A stretch of 11,184 bases of DNA, taken from NCBI GenBank assembly GCA_016214425.1, contig JACRON010000247.1, forward strand, positions 1 through 11,184. Reading direction: 5' to 3'. Below are positions 1-5,781 of the stretch, in pieces; positions within the stretch are counted from its first letter, which is position 1; every line of letters starts with the position of its first letter. The notes under the pieces were generated by a model. The model made no database searches, was not told the origin of the DNA, and saw only the letters and a list, made by a program, of their open reading frames with translations. Made by a program: the position numbers and the translations under genes. This stretch comes from Nitrospirota bacterium. Its GTDB lineage: Bacteria; Nitrospirota; CAKKRA01; 9FT-COMBO-42-15.

Positions 1-282
1 TAAAGTCAAGGTAAGCATAAGCCTGCCATTTACATCCCTTGTTGAAATCTTTTCATTCTCAACGAACTCAACTACCTCGCTTTCATATTTGCTTATTCCA
101 TAGTCGCTCAATAAAGCTATCTTAAATCTTGTTCCAACGCCTATGTCTCCATCAGTTATTTTTTCAAAACTATACACCTTATAAAAGGGATTTAGTTCAA
201 GCCTGGCCTCAATATTTTTGAGAAATGCAAAGACCCTTTTACGCGGAAGTTTTATTTCTATGGATTGGGTAATCCTGTGCAT
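1..282 (-). CDS. SRPBCC/START-like small protein, N-terminal part (partial at window edge)
   Basis: Reading the - strand from the ATG at 282-280 gives 94 codons without a stop, running off the left edge. The protein starts MHRITQSIEIKLPRKRVFAF and continues with an alternation of predicted strands and one short helix. The opening (a beta strand, then 'R.RVFAFLKNIEARLELNPFYKVY') followed by 'GVGTRFKI' and 'YESEVVEFVENEKIS' resembles the polyketide cyclase/START (SRPBCC) fold, which binds hydrophobic ligands; the ligand here cannot be told. The start is supported by a purine-rich Shine-Dalgarno stretch (GAGGGAGAGG on the - strand) directly upstream. It is transcribed away from the dcw cluster, so it is probably not functionally linked. 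Family assignment is by pattern only and is moderate; the coding call itself is fairly safe. Confidence 0.7.
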   Translation of the reverse strand, partial: MHRITQSIEIKLPRKRVFAFLKNIEARLELNPFYKVYSFEKITDGDIGVGTRFKIALLSDYGISKYESEVVEFVENEKISTRDVNGRLMLTLTL

Positions 283-320
283 CCTCTCCCTCTCAATTGT
301 TTATTCTTTTAATGAATAAA

Positions 321-349
321 AATATACATGAAAAAAAGGGCATAAGCAA
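321..349 (-). promoter_or_regulatory. Candidate sigma70-type promoter for the SRPBCC-like gene
   Basis: On the - strand TTGCTT (349-344) and TATATT (326-321) are separated by 17 nt, the optimal spacing. Transcription would begin near 314, about 30 nt before the start codon. A 7-bp inverted repeat (300-306 with 314-320, TTTATTC/GAATAAA) lies in the predicted 5' leader and could be an operator or chance in AT-rich DNA. Only the match to the consensus supports this. Confidence 0.4.
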
Positions 350-449
350 GTATATTAATAATTGTTATGAGTTAATAGCAGCATGTTTTTGCCATTTTTC
401 CTCCCACCTGACTTTTTCTAACAATTTCACATAAATATAACAATTTTAC

Positions 450-477
450 TTGACATTCTCTTATCTTGGTGTATACT
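450..477 (+). promoter_or_regulatory. Main dcw cluster promoter (Pmra-like)
   Basis: A perfect -35 box TTGACA (450-455) and a -10 box TATACT (472-477) are separated by 16 nt. Predicted transcription starts near 484, immediately before the MraZ box, the same arrangement as the known mraZ promoters of Escherichia coli and other bacteria. The leader to the mraZ start at 565 would be about 80 nt. No other clear promoter was seen in the tightly packed genes downstream, so this may drive the whole cluster. Confidence 0.75.
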
Positions 478-489
478 TAGACCATATAG

Positions 490-514
490 TGGGATAAAGT
501 GGGATGAAATGGCA
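490..514 (+). promoter_or_regulatory. MraZ box (operator of the dcw cluster)
   Basis: Three direct repeats start at 490 (TGGGA), 500 (TGGGA) and 510 (TGGCA), each separated by 5 nt, so they recur once per DNA turn on one face of the helix. The published MraZ operator is a set of TGGGN repeats with 5-nt spacers just downstream of the mraZ promoter; repeats 1 and 2 match exactly and repeat 3 is degenerate. The box lies 13 nt beyond the -10 element, over or just after the start of transcription, where a bound repressor would block initiation. Confidence 0.8.
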
Positions 515-520
515 TATAAG

Positions 521-548
521 AACTTACGACTCAAAACTTAAAACTGTT
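521..548 (+). repeat. Heptamer repeat tract in the mraZ leader
   Basis: Four degenerate 7-nt units in register: aacttac (521), gactcaa (528), aacttaa (535) and aactgtt (542). It lies between the MraZ box and the mraZ Shine-Dalgarno sequence and would be part of the 5' untranslated leader. On the opposite strand it contains GTCGTAAGT, which recurs at the murE-murF junction. No protein or RNA function is evident. Alone this tract would be weak; it gains support from the four other 7-nt-period tracts in the window. Confidence 0.55.
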
Positions 549-564
549 CTTTAGGAGGCTCTGA

Positions 565-976
565 TTGTTTATAGGCAGATATGTGCATACAATTGATTCG
601 AAGGGCCGTGTAAGCACGCTACGAGGAAAAACTAATTCTCACATCTGATTTTGACCAGTGCCTTGTTGCATATCCAACTGAGGAGTGGCGTCTGATAGAA
701 GAAAAGACAAAGGGCCTTCCAATGATGCAGCCTGAGGTAAAAGACTTTATGAGATTCTTTTATTCCCGCGCTGTTGAGTGTGTGCTTGACAAACAGGGAC
801 GCATCCTGATTCCTCCTTCATTAAGGGAATATGCAGGATTGAATAAAGAGATTGTTCTTATTGGAATGTTTAATAAGGTTGAGGTTTGGGACAACAAGAA
901 ATGGATAGACAGGGAGGCAAAGATTCCGCAGAAGCTCGGAAAGATCAGCGAGACACTTTCCAATTTAGGGCTGTGA
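565..976 (+). pseudogene. mraZ: mraZ, dcw transcriptional regulator, disrupted by internal deletion and frameshift
   Basis: The N-terminal part begins with TTG at 565 (a typical MraZ 'F.GRY.HTIDSKGRVS' opening), 6 nt after a strong AGGAGG (553-558). This frame meets TGA at 646-648 after 27 codons. The rest of MraZ continues one base out of frame from about 617 (YEEKLILTSDFDQCLVAYP) to TGA at 974-976, through the second DNA-binding motif DKQGR and the following ILIPPSLREYAGL. Both DxxxR motifs (DSKGR, DKQGR) remain, but the 'IPxxFRE' stretch expected after the first is missing: about 12 residues, of which 4 nt remain. The loss is thus roughly 32-35 nt and not a multiple of 3. An 84-residue C-terminal half could start at ATG 722, where the ribosome site is weak. 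MraZ normally has about 140-150 residues and represses the dcw promoter. An assembly error is possible. Confidence 0.8.
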
Positions 977-983
977 TGGATGA

Positions 984-1916
984 ATGATAAAGCATACACC
1001 AGTTTTATTAAAGGAGGCGGTTGAGCTGCTTAATTGCAAAAAAGGCGGGGTATATATTGACTGCACAGTCGGCGCAGGCGGACATGCAGAGAGGATATTG
1101 GAGCTTTCCTCTCCTGATGGTGTGATAATTGGAATAGATCAGGATGAGGAGATATTGAAGATAGCAGAAGAAAGGCTTAAAAGATTTGGAGAGAGGACAA
1201 GGCTTGTGCATGGCAATTTTTCAGATATCAAGGATGTTATGAAAAATGAAAATGTTGACGGCATTCTCTTTGATTTAGGCGTCTCGTCATATCAGCTTGA
1301 GGATAAAGAGAGGGGATTTTCTTTTATGTCTGATGCGCCGCTTGATATGAGGATGGATAAAAAGACAAAGATAACTGCTGCTGATATTATAAACAGGTCA
1401 TCTGAAAGGGAGCTGTCTGAGATTATTTTTAAATACGGTGAAGAGAGGTTTGCAAAAAGGATTGCCTCATTTATTGTAAGGGAGAGAGAAAGAAAACCGA
1501 TAGCAACGACTTTACAGCTTTCAGATATTATTATGAAGGCGATTCCTGCAAGATTTCATGCGCAAAAAATTCATTTAGCAACAAGGACCTTTCAGGCATT
1601 AAGGATTGCTGTTAATAGGGAACTGGAGATATTAGAAAAGAGTCTTCTTGATGCAGTTGATATATTAAAGCCGGAAGGAAGGATGTGCGTTATATCCTTT
1701 CATTCGCTTGAGGACAGGATTGTAAAGAGGACATTTCAGAGGCTGGAGAAGGGCTGTATATGTCCGCCAAAGATCCCTGTGTGCCAGTGCGGTATAAAAC
1801 CGAGTATAAAGATTATAACAAAGAAACCTGTTGCTCCAGCAGAAATGGAGATTAAGGCAAATCCAAGGGCAAGGAGCGCAAAGCTCAGGGCAGCAGAAAA
1901 GCTATTAACTGTTTAG
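984..1916 (+). CDS. rsmH: 16S rRNA (cytosine(1402)-N(4))-methyltransferase RsmH
   Basis: This 310-residue protein has the usual length of RsmH (formerly MraW), which N4-methylates C1402 in the ribosomal P site of 16S rRNA with S-adenosylmethionine. It opens with HTPVLLKEAVELL, followed by the SAM-binding loop DCTVGAGGHAE (residues 26-36), then FDLGVSSYQLED, GFSF and PLDMRMD, all family signatures. RTFQALRIAVNRELE and VISFHSLEDRIVK follow in the second half, and the C-terminal CxC...CxCG cluster and NPRARSAKLRAAEK end complete it. ATG 984 gives the conserved start; other nearby ATGs (976, 980) are out of frame. It starts 7 nt after the mraZ stop with only a weak ribosome site (GGATG), so coupling to translation of the mraZ 3' half is plausible, which matters because mraZ is frameshifted. 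The stop codon lies inside a hairpin. Confidence 0.97.
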   Translation: MIKHTPVLLKEAVELLNCKKGGVYIDCTVGAGGHAERILELSSPDGVIIGIDQDEEILKIAEERLKRFGERTRLVHGNFSDIKDVMKNENVDGILFDLGVSSYQLEDKERGFSFMSDAPLDMRMDKKTKITAADIINRSSERELSEIIFKYGEERFAKRIASFIVRERERKPIATTLQLSDIIMKAIPARFHAQKIHLATRTFQALRIAVNRELEILEKSLLDAVDILKPEGRMCVISFHSLEDRIVKRTFQRLEKGCICPPKIPVCQCGIKPSIKIITKKPVAPAEMEIKANPRARSAKLRAAEKLLTV

Positions 1917-1941
1917 CGTTTTATAAGTGAAACGCTAAACA
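1910..1941 (+). repeat. 12-bp perfect hairpin at the end of rsmH
   Basis: Arms 1910-1921 and 1930-1941 (core TTTAGCGTTT/AAACGCTAAA) pair perfectly around an 8-nt loop. The left arm contains the rsmH stop codon. No run of T follows, so it is not a standard intrinsic terminator; it could protect a 3' end, mark a processing site or be one end of an inserted repeat element. Confidence 0.65.
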
Positions 1942-1943
1942 TC

Positions 1944-2042
1944 ATTGAAAATTGTAAATTGCAAAATGCAAAATGCAAATTTGAAAAGAAAAGGTCTTAA
2001 AATTTTACAATTTTCAATTTAAAATTTGCATTTTGCATTGAA
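1944..2042 (+). repeat. Two inverted heptamer tracts filling the rsmH-ftsL gap
   Basis: Six 7-nt units run from 1944 to 1985 (consensus AWTGCAA; units attgaaa, attgtaa, attgcaa, aatgcaa twice, atttgaa). After a 15-nt spacer, six units of roughly complementary type run from 2001 to 2042 (such as caatttt, cattttg, cattgaa). Exact inverted pairs result: 1944-1958 with 2004-2018 (15 bp) and 1965-1982 with 2022-2039 (18 bp). Because the pairs interleave, the two hairpins are mutually exclusive unless a pseudoknot forms. No open reading frame of note lies here. Confidence 0.75.
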
Positions 2043-2071
2043 GTTTAGCCATTTCCACAAATGGCTAAGCT
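2042..2071 (+). repeat. 13-bp hairpin upstream of ftsL
   Basis: Arms 2042-2054 and 2059-2071 pair with one G-T wobble; the inner 10 bp (TTAGCCATTT/AAATGGCTAA, 2045-2054 with 2059-2068) are perfect around a 4-nt loop. There is no following T tract. It ends 25 nt before the ftsL start and could affect ftsL translation or RNA processing. Its left arm GTTTAGC (2043-2049) is also complementary to GCTAAAC (1934-1940) in the rsmH-end hairpin. Confidence 0.6.
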
Positions 2072-2095
2072 GTTACATAAGCTGCAGGTGTGCGC

Positions 2096-2485
2096 ATGAG
2101 TTTATTTAGAAAAAATAGCGAAGATAATATAAACAGCGCCTTTCAGACATTAATAATTGTTGTTATGCTTATGTTTGTTTTTATCACCTATGTCTGGCAG
2201 AGGGTAATGATTGTGGAGGTTGGTTATAATATTGAAAGGCTCCGCAAAGAGAAGGTAGAGCTTAGCCGCAGGAATGCAGAACTCCTTACAGAGGTGTCAA
2301 GCCTCTCATCTTTAAAGAGGATAGAAAAGATTGCAGCAGCAGACCTTGGAATGAAGAGGCCTGAAAAGGGCAGCTTGATTGTGGTAAGGGAGATAAAGCT
2401 TCCGCAGGTTATGATTGGAGAAGCTGAGAAGGATTATAAATTAACAAAGTCAGAATTGAAAGGACTGAATAAACCGAGGTCATAA
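2096..2485 (+). CDS. ftsL: Cell division protein FtsL-like (single-pass membrane, coiled coil)
   Basis: FtsL bridges FtsQ/FtsB to FtsW-FtsI in the divisome. The protein has the expected plan: a short polar N-terminus, one membrane segment at about residues 18-34 (TLIIVVMLMFVFITYVW), then a charged heptad-like coiled coil (NIERLRKEKVELSRRNAELLTE) and the 'IEKIAAADLGMKRPEKG' stretch that typically follows the coil in FtsL/FtsB-type proteins. About 129 residues is normal. FtsL diverges strongly, so recognition rests on architecture plus position directly before ftsI. ATG 2096 is chosen because AGG at 2086-2088 sits 7 nt upstream; a GTG in frame at 2090 would add two residues but has no ribosome site. 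The stop lies 2 nt before the ftsI start. Confidence 0.85.
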   Translation: MSLFRKNSEDNINSAFQTLIIVVMLMFVFITYVWQRVMIVEVGYNIERLRKEKVELSRRNAELLTEVSSLSSLKRIEKIAAADLGMKRPEKGSLIVVREIKLPQVMIGEAEKDYKLTKSELKGLNKPRS

Positions 2486-2487
2486 AG

Positions 2488-4224
2488 GTGGATGATAGAA
2501 AGATAGCAGAGAGGTCTTCAAAACAGGCAAAGGTGAGAATTCTGCTGCTTGCCATTATCATTGCCATCGGTCTGTCAGCAGGTATTTCACGGCTGTTTTA
2601 TCTTCAGGCAATAAAAAATAATGACCTCTCAAGGATTGCAGTGCGCCAGCATCAGAAGACTGTAGTATTAGAGCCTTTGAGAGGGACAATATACGACAGG
2701 AAGGGAAGGGTATTGGCGGTAAATTTAGATGTTGAGTCTGTATACGCAGTTCCTTCTGAAATAGAGGATTCTCATGAGGCAGCGAAGAGACTTTCAAGAT
2801 TCTTAAACGAGGACTGGAGGGTTCTGGAGAAGAAGCTAAAGAGCGATAAAGGCTTTGTATGGATAGCAAGAAAAATAGATCCGAATATTGCAGCAAAGAT
2901 TAAGAATGAGGATTTAGAAGGGATAGGATTTATAAAAGAGAGCAAGAGATTCTATCCAAAGAAAGATCTCCTCGGGCATCTTATAGGTTTTGCAGGCCTT
3001 GATAATACAGGGCTTTCAGGCATAGAGGCAAGATATGATGAGTTTTTAAAGGGAGAAGATGGCTTTGTTATACTTGAAAGGGATGCGAGAGGGTCGCATA
3101 TTTTCCCAAGCTCAGGATATACGCCGCCTGTAAAGGGCAAGGATATTATCCTTACCATAGACGAGAGCATACAATATATATGCGAGAGGGAGCTTGATAG
3201 GGCGATTCAGAAGACCCATGCAAAGAGGGGTATGGTTATCGGCATGGATCCAAAGACAGGCGAGATACTATCTATGGCTGTAAAGCCGTCTTTTAATCCA
3301 AATGAGTTTATTAAATATGCCCCTGAAGAGTGGAGAAACAGGATTGTATCTGACCCTTATGAGCCAGGCTCAACATTAAAGGTGATTGTTGCCTCTGCGG
3401 CATTAGAAGAGAAGGTTGCATCGCCGTCTGAGCCGATGTTTTTTGGCGAGGATAAGATTGATATAGACGGTGAGATAATACATGATACAGTAAAGGAGAA
3501 AGGCAGGCTCTCCTTTCGCGATGTTATAAAAAGGTCAAGCAATGTAGGCGCTGTAAGGATTGGGATGAGGCTTGGCAAGGAGAGGCTTTACGCGCATCTT
3601 AAGTCCTTTGGGTTTGGAGAAAAGACTGATGTGGATATTTCAGGAGAGTCAAAGGGAATATTGCGGAATACAAGAGAATGGTCAAAGAGGTCAATCGGCT
3701 CAGTATCATTAGGGCAGGAGATAGGTGTTACACCAATCCAGCTCATAACAGCCTTTTCTGCTGTTGCAAATAACGGCTGGATGATGAAGCCCTATGTGGT
3801 TTCTGAAATAAGGGACGGGGACAGGATTGAAAAAAAAGTCTATCCTGAAATAAGAAAGAGGGTGGTATCCTCTGAGACAGCAGCAGAGATGACGAGGATA
3901 CTAACGAGTGTAGTTGAAGGCGGCACAGGCGAAAGGGCAGCCATTGAGGGTTACAGGGTTGCTGGAAAGACAGGGACTGCACAGAAGATAGACCCTAAAA
4001 CAGGCCTCTATTCAGATAAATACTTTGTAAGTTCATTTATAGGCTATACGCCTGCAGAGGACCCGCAGATAGCGCTCCTGATTGTGATAGACAGCCCTGA
4101 AGGGGCAGGATGGGGCGGCAGTGTGGCAGCTCCTGTTTTTAAGAGCATAGCTGAGGATATACTGCTTTATATCAATGCCCCTTCTACAAATGAAGAAAGA
4201 ATCCTTATGGTAAAGAGGGAATGA
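2488..4224 (+). CDS. ftsI: Septal peptidoglycan transpeptidase FtsI (class B penicillin-binding protein)
   Basis: FtsI (PBP3/PBP2x type) cross-links peptidoglycan at the division septum, in the periplasm, as partner of FtsW. The 578-residue protein has a cytoplasmic N-terminus, a membrane anchor at about residues 17-39, the class B pedestal motif RGTIYDRKG (65-73), and the three transpeptidase motifs: STLK with nucleophile Ser295 and Lys298, SSN at 350-352 and KTGT at 494-497. GQEIGVTPIQLITAFSAVANNG is also typical. It ends soon after the transpeptidase domain, so there is no C-terminal PASTA domain as in Gram-positive or spore-type relatives. The start is GTG 2488 with GAGGT (2476-2480) 7 nt upstream; ftsL stops 2 nt before. 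The TGA stop overlaps the murE ATG (ATGA), so the two are probably translationally coupled. Confidence 0.97.
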   Translation: MDDRKIAERSSKQAKVRILLLAIIIAIGLSAGISRLFYLQAIKNNDLSRIAVRQHQKTVVLEPLRGTIYDRKGRVLAVNLDVESVYAVPSEIEDSHEAAKRLSRFLNEDWRVLEKKLKSDKGFVWIARKIDPNIAAKIKNEDLEGIGFIKESKRFYPKKDLLGHLIGFAGLDNTGLSGIEARYDEFLKGEDGFVILERDARGSHIFPSSGYTPPVKGKDIILTIDESIQYICERELDRAIQKTHAKRGMVIGMDPKTGEILSMAVKPSFNPNEFIKYAPEEWRNRIVSDPYEPGSTLKVIVASAALEEKVASPSEPMFFGEDKIDIDGEIIHDTVKEKGRLSFRDVIKRSSNVGAVRIGMRLGKERLYAHLKSFGFGEKTDVDISGESKGILRNTREWSKRSIGSVSLGQEIGVTPIQLITAFSAVANNGWMMKPYVVSEIRDGDRIEKKVYPEIRKRVVSSETAAEMTRILTSVVEGGTGERAAIEGYRVAGKTGTAQKIDPKTGLYSDKYFVSSFIGYTPAEDPQIALLIVIDSPEGAGWGGSVAAPVFKSIAEDILLYINAPSTNEERILMVKRE

Positions 4225-5765
4225 TATTAAAGGAGTTATTAGAGGTTTTGAATAAGTCAAATGTCTTAGGGGGGCTTGAAAGGCAGGTTAAGGACATCAC
4301 CTATGATTCAAGGGAGGTGAGAAAGGATTCTCTGTTTGTAGCAATCCCTGGTTTTAAAACAGACGGCCGTAAGTATATTGCTGATGCAATAAGAAATGGG
4401 GCATCGGTAATCGTGACTGAAGGGACTATTGAAGCGCCTGAAAACAATATTACTGTAATATCAGTGCCTGATGCAAGGAATGCCCTTGCGCTTTTATCTG
4501 CGCAATTCTACGGCTATCCGAGCAGAAGACTCCGCATGATTGGCATTACAGGCACAAATGGCAAGACAACAACATCCTACCTTATTAAGTCCATTATTGA
4601 GAACGCAGGCAAGAGATGCGGCCTTCTTGGCACCATCTCATATATAATTGGCGATGAAACAATACAAGCGCCCCATACTACACCCGAATCTGCAGACCTG
4701 CAGAAATATCTCCACAGGATAATAGGGTCTGGCGCTGAGTATGCAGTTATGGAGGTTTCTTCCCATGCACTTGAATTAAACAGGGTTGCTGACTGCGAGT
4801 TTGACATAGCAGTATTTACGAATCTTACGCAGGACCACCTTGATTTCCATAAGACAATGGAGGATTATTTTAAAGCAAAACTGAAGCTCTTCACCTCTTT
4901 GAATAATGAAAGAGGAAAGATGGTGAAGAAGGTTGGGATAATAAATATTGACGACCCTTACAGCAAGAGGATACTGGACGCAATGAAGGTAAAGGCAGTT
5001 ACCTATGGTTTCAGCAGGGATGCAGATATCAGACCTGATGAAATCAGAATTGACATTAACGGCATTGCATTTAAGGCAGTAACGGCAAAGGGGATTTTTC
5101 CTGTAGAATCTAAATTAACAGGGAAGTATAATATTACTAATATTCTCTCTACAATCGGCGTTGGACAGAGTCTCGGTTTTGACAACAGCATAATTGCTGA
5201 CGGCATAAGGGCTGTGGAGAATATCTCAGGCAGGTTTGAAAAGATAGAGGAAGGGCAGGATTTTGCTGTAGTGGTTGATTATGCACATACAGAGGATGCC
5301 TTAAAAAGGCTGCTTGAGGCTGTAAAGGAATTTGCCAAAGAAAGAATTATAACGGTATTTGGCTGCGGTGGCGACAGGGATAAAGGAAAGAGGCCAAAGA
5401 TGGGAGAGACAGCAGGAAAAGCAAGTAACATTGTGATTATTACATCTGATAATCCAAGAAGTGAAGACCCGATGGAGATTATCAAAGCGATAGAAGAGGG
5501 GATTAAGAATAGTGGATTGCGAATTGCGAATTGCGAATTGGAAAAAATCCGAAATCCGAAATCCGAAATCCGAAATTGCTACTTGATAATGCCTGACAGG
5601 AGAGAGGCGATCTACAAGGCAATAGGGCTTGCAAAGAAGGATGATATTGTTGTTATTGCCGGCAAAGGACATGAGGATTATCAGATTATTGGTGATAAAA
5701 AGATACATTTTGATGACAGGGAGATAGCGAGGGAGGCGATAAAAACAGTTGGAAGTCGTAAGTAA
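4221..5765 (+). CDS. murE: UDP-N-acetylmuramoyl-L-alanyl-D-glutamate--2,6-diaminopimelate ligase MurE
   Basis: MurE adds the third residue to the UDP-MurNAc-dipeptide in the cytoplasm with ATP. The N-terminal substrate domain has YDSREVRKDSLFVAIPG; the ATP-binding loop GTNGKTTT is at 111-118; HTTPES (152-157), EVSSHAL (178-184) and the likely carbamylated Lys220 (YFKAKLKLF) follow. DNPR at 410-413 is the signature of enzymes that take meso-diaminopimelate rather than lysine. At 514 residues it is about 20 longer than the roughly 495 of well-known relatives. The excess matches an insert at about residues 432-453 encoded by a tandem heptamer array, between DNPR and PDRREAI, probably a surface loop of the C-terminal domain. 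The last four residues come from a second repeat tract. ATG 4221 overlaps the ftsI stop and gives the usual 'ILKELLEVL' opening. Confidence 0.96.
   Translation: MILKELLEVLNKSNVLGGLERQVKDITYDSREVRKDSLFVAIPGFKTDGRKYIADAIRNGASVIVTEGTIEAPENNITVISVPDARNALALLSAQFYGYPSRRLRMIGITGTNGKTTTSYLIKSIIENAGKRCGLLGTISYIIGDETIQAPHTTPESADLQKYLHRIIGSGAEYAVMEVSSHALELNRVADCEFDIAVFTNLTQDHLDFHKTMEDYFKAKLKLFTSLNNERGKMVKKVGIINIDDPYSKRILDAMKVKAVTYGFSRDADIRPDEIRIDINGIAFKAVTAKGIFPVESKLTGKYNITNILSTIGVGQSLGFDNSIIADGIRAVENISGRFEKIEEGQDFAVVVDYAHTEDALKRLLEAVKEFAKERIITVFGCGGDRDKGKRPKMGETAGKASNIVIITSDNPRSEDPMEIIKAIEEGIKNSGLRIANCELEKIRNPKSEIRNCYLIMPDRREAIYKAIGLAKKDDIVVIAGKGHEDYQIIGDKKIHFDDREIAREAIKTVGSRK
5514..5579 (+). repeat. 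Tandem heptamer array inside murE
   Basis: Two adjacent 7-nt arrays: about four units of consensus GAATTGC (5514-5541) and, after 3 nt, four exact copies of AAATCCG (5545-5572) plus the variant aaattgc (5573-5579). The block is 66 nt, so it leaves the murE frame open although each unit alone shifts the frame. It encodes about 22 residues (432-453, including ANCELEKIRNPKSEIRN) that do not correspond to any conserved MurE motif. On the - strand it reads as the repetitive peptide ISDFGFRISDF, a mark of such repeats rather than of a gene. Confidence 0.9.
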
Positions 5766-5780
5766 CAAGTCGTAAGACTT
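5753..5780 (+). repeat. Heptamer tract across the murE-murF junction
   Basis: Four 7-nt units in register: aagtcgt (5753), aagtaac (5760), aagtcgt (5767) and aagactt (5774). The murE stop codon TAA (5763-5765) lies in the second unit, and the tract ends 1 nt before the murF ATG, so it replaces the place where a ribosome-binding site would be expected. GTCGTAAGT also occurs, inverted, in the mraZ leader tract. Confidence 0.75.
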
Positions 5781-5781
5781 T

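Noticed and set aside
722..976. An 84-residue open frame starting at ATG 722 as a complete small gene
   Set aside because: Its sequence is the C-terminal half of MraZ, and coding similarity continues upstream to about 617, with the MraZ start further upstream in another frame. It is better called part of a broken mraZ.
1912..1945. Intrinsic terminator after rsmH
   Set aside because: The hairpin is perfect, but no T run follows, and the next gene belongs to the same cluster.
2090..2098. GTG 2090 as the ftsL start
   Set aside because: The AGG at 2086-2088 is too close to 2090 but well spaced for ATG 2096. The difference is only two residues.
5514..5579. Possible CRISPR-like array
   Set aside because: Units are 7 nt in direct tandem without unique spacers, and there are no cas genes.
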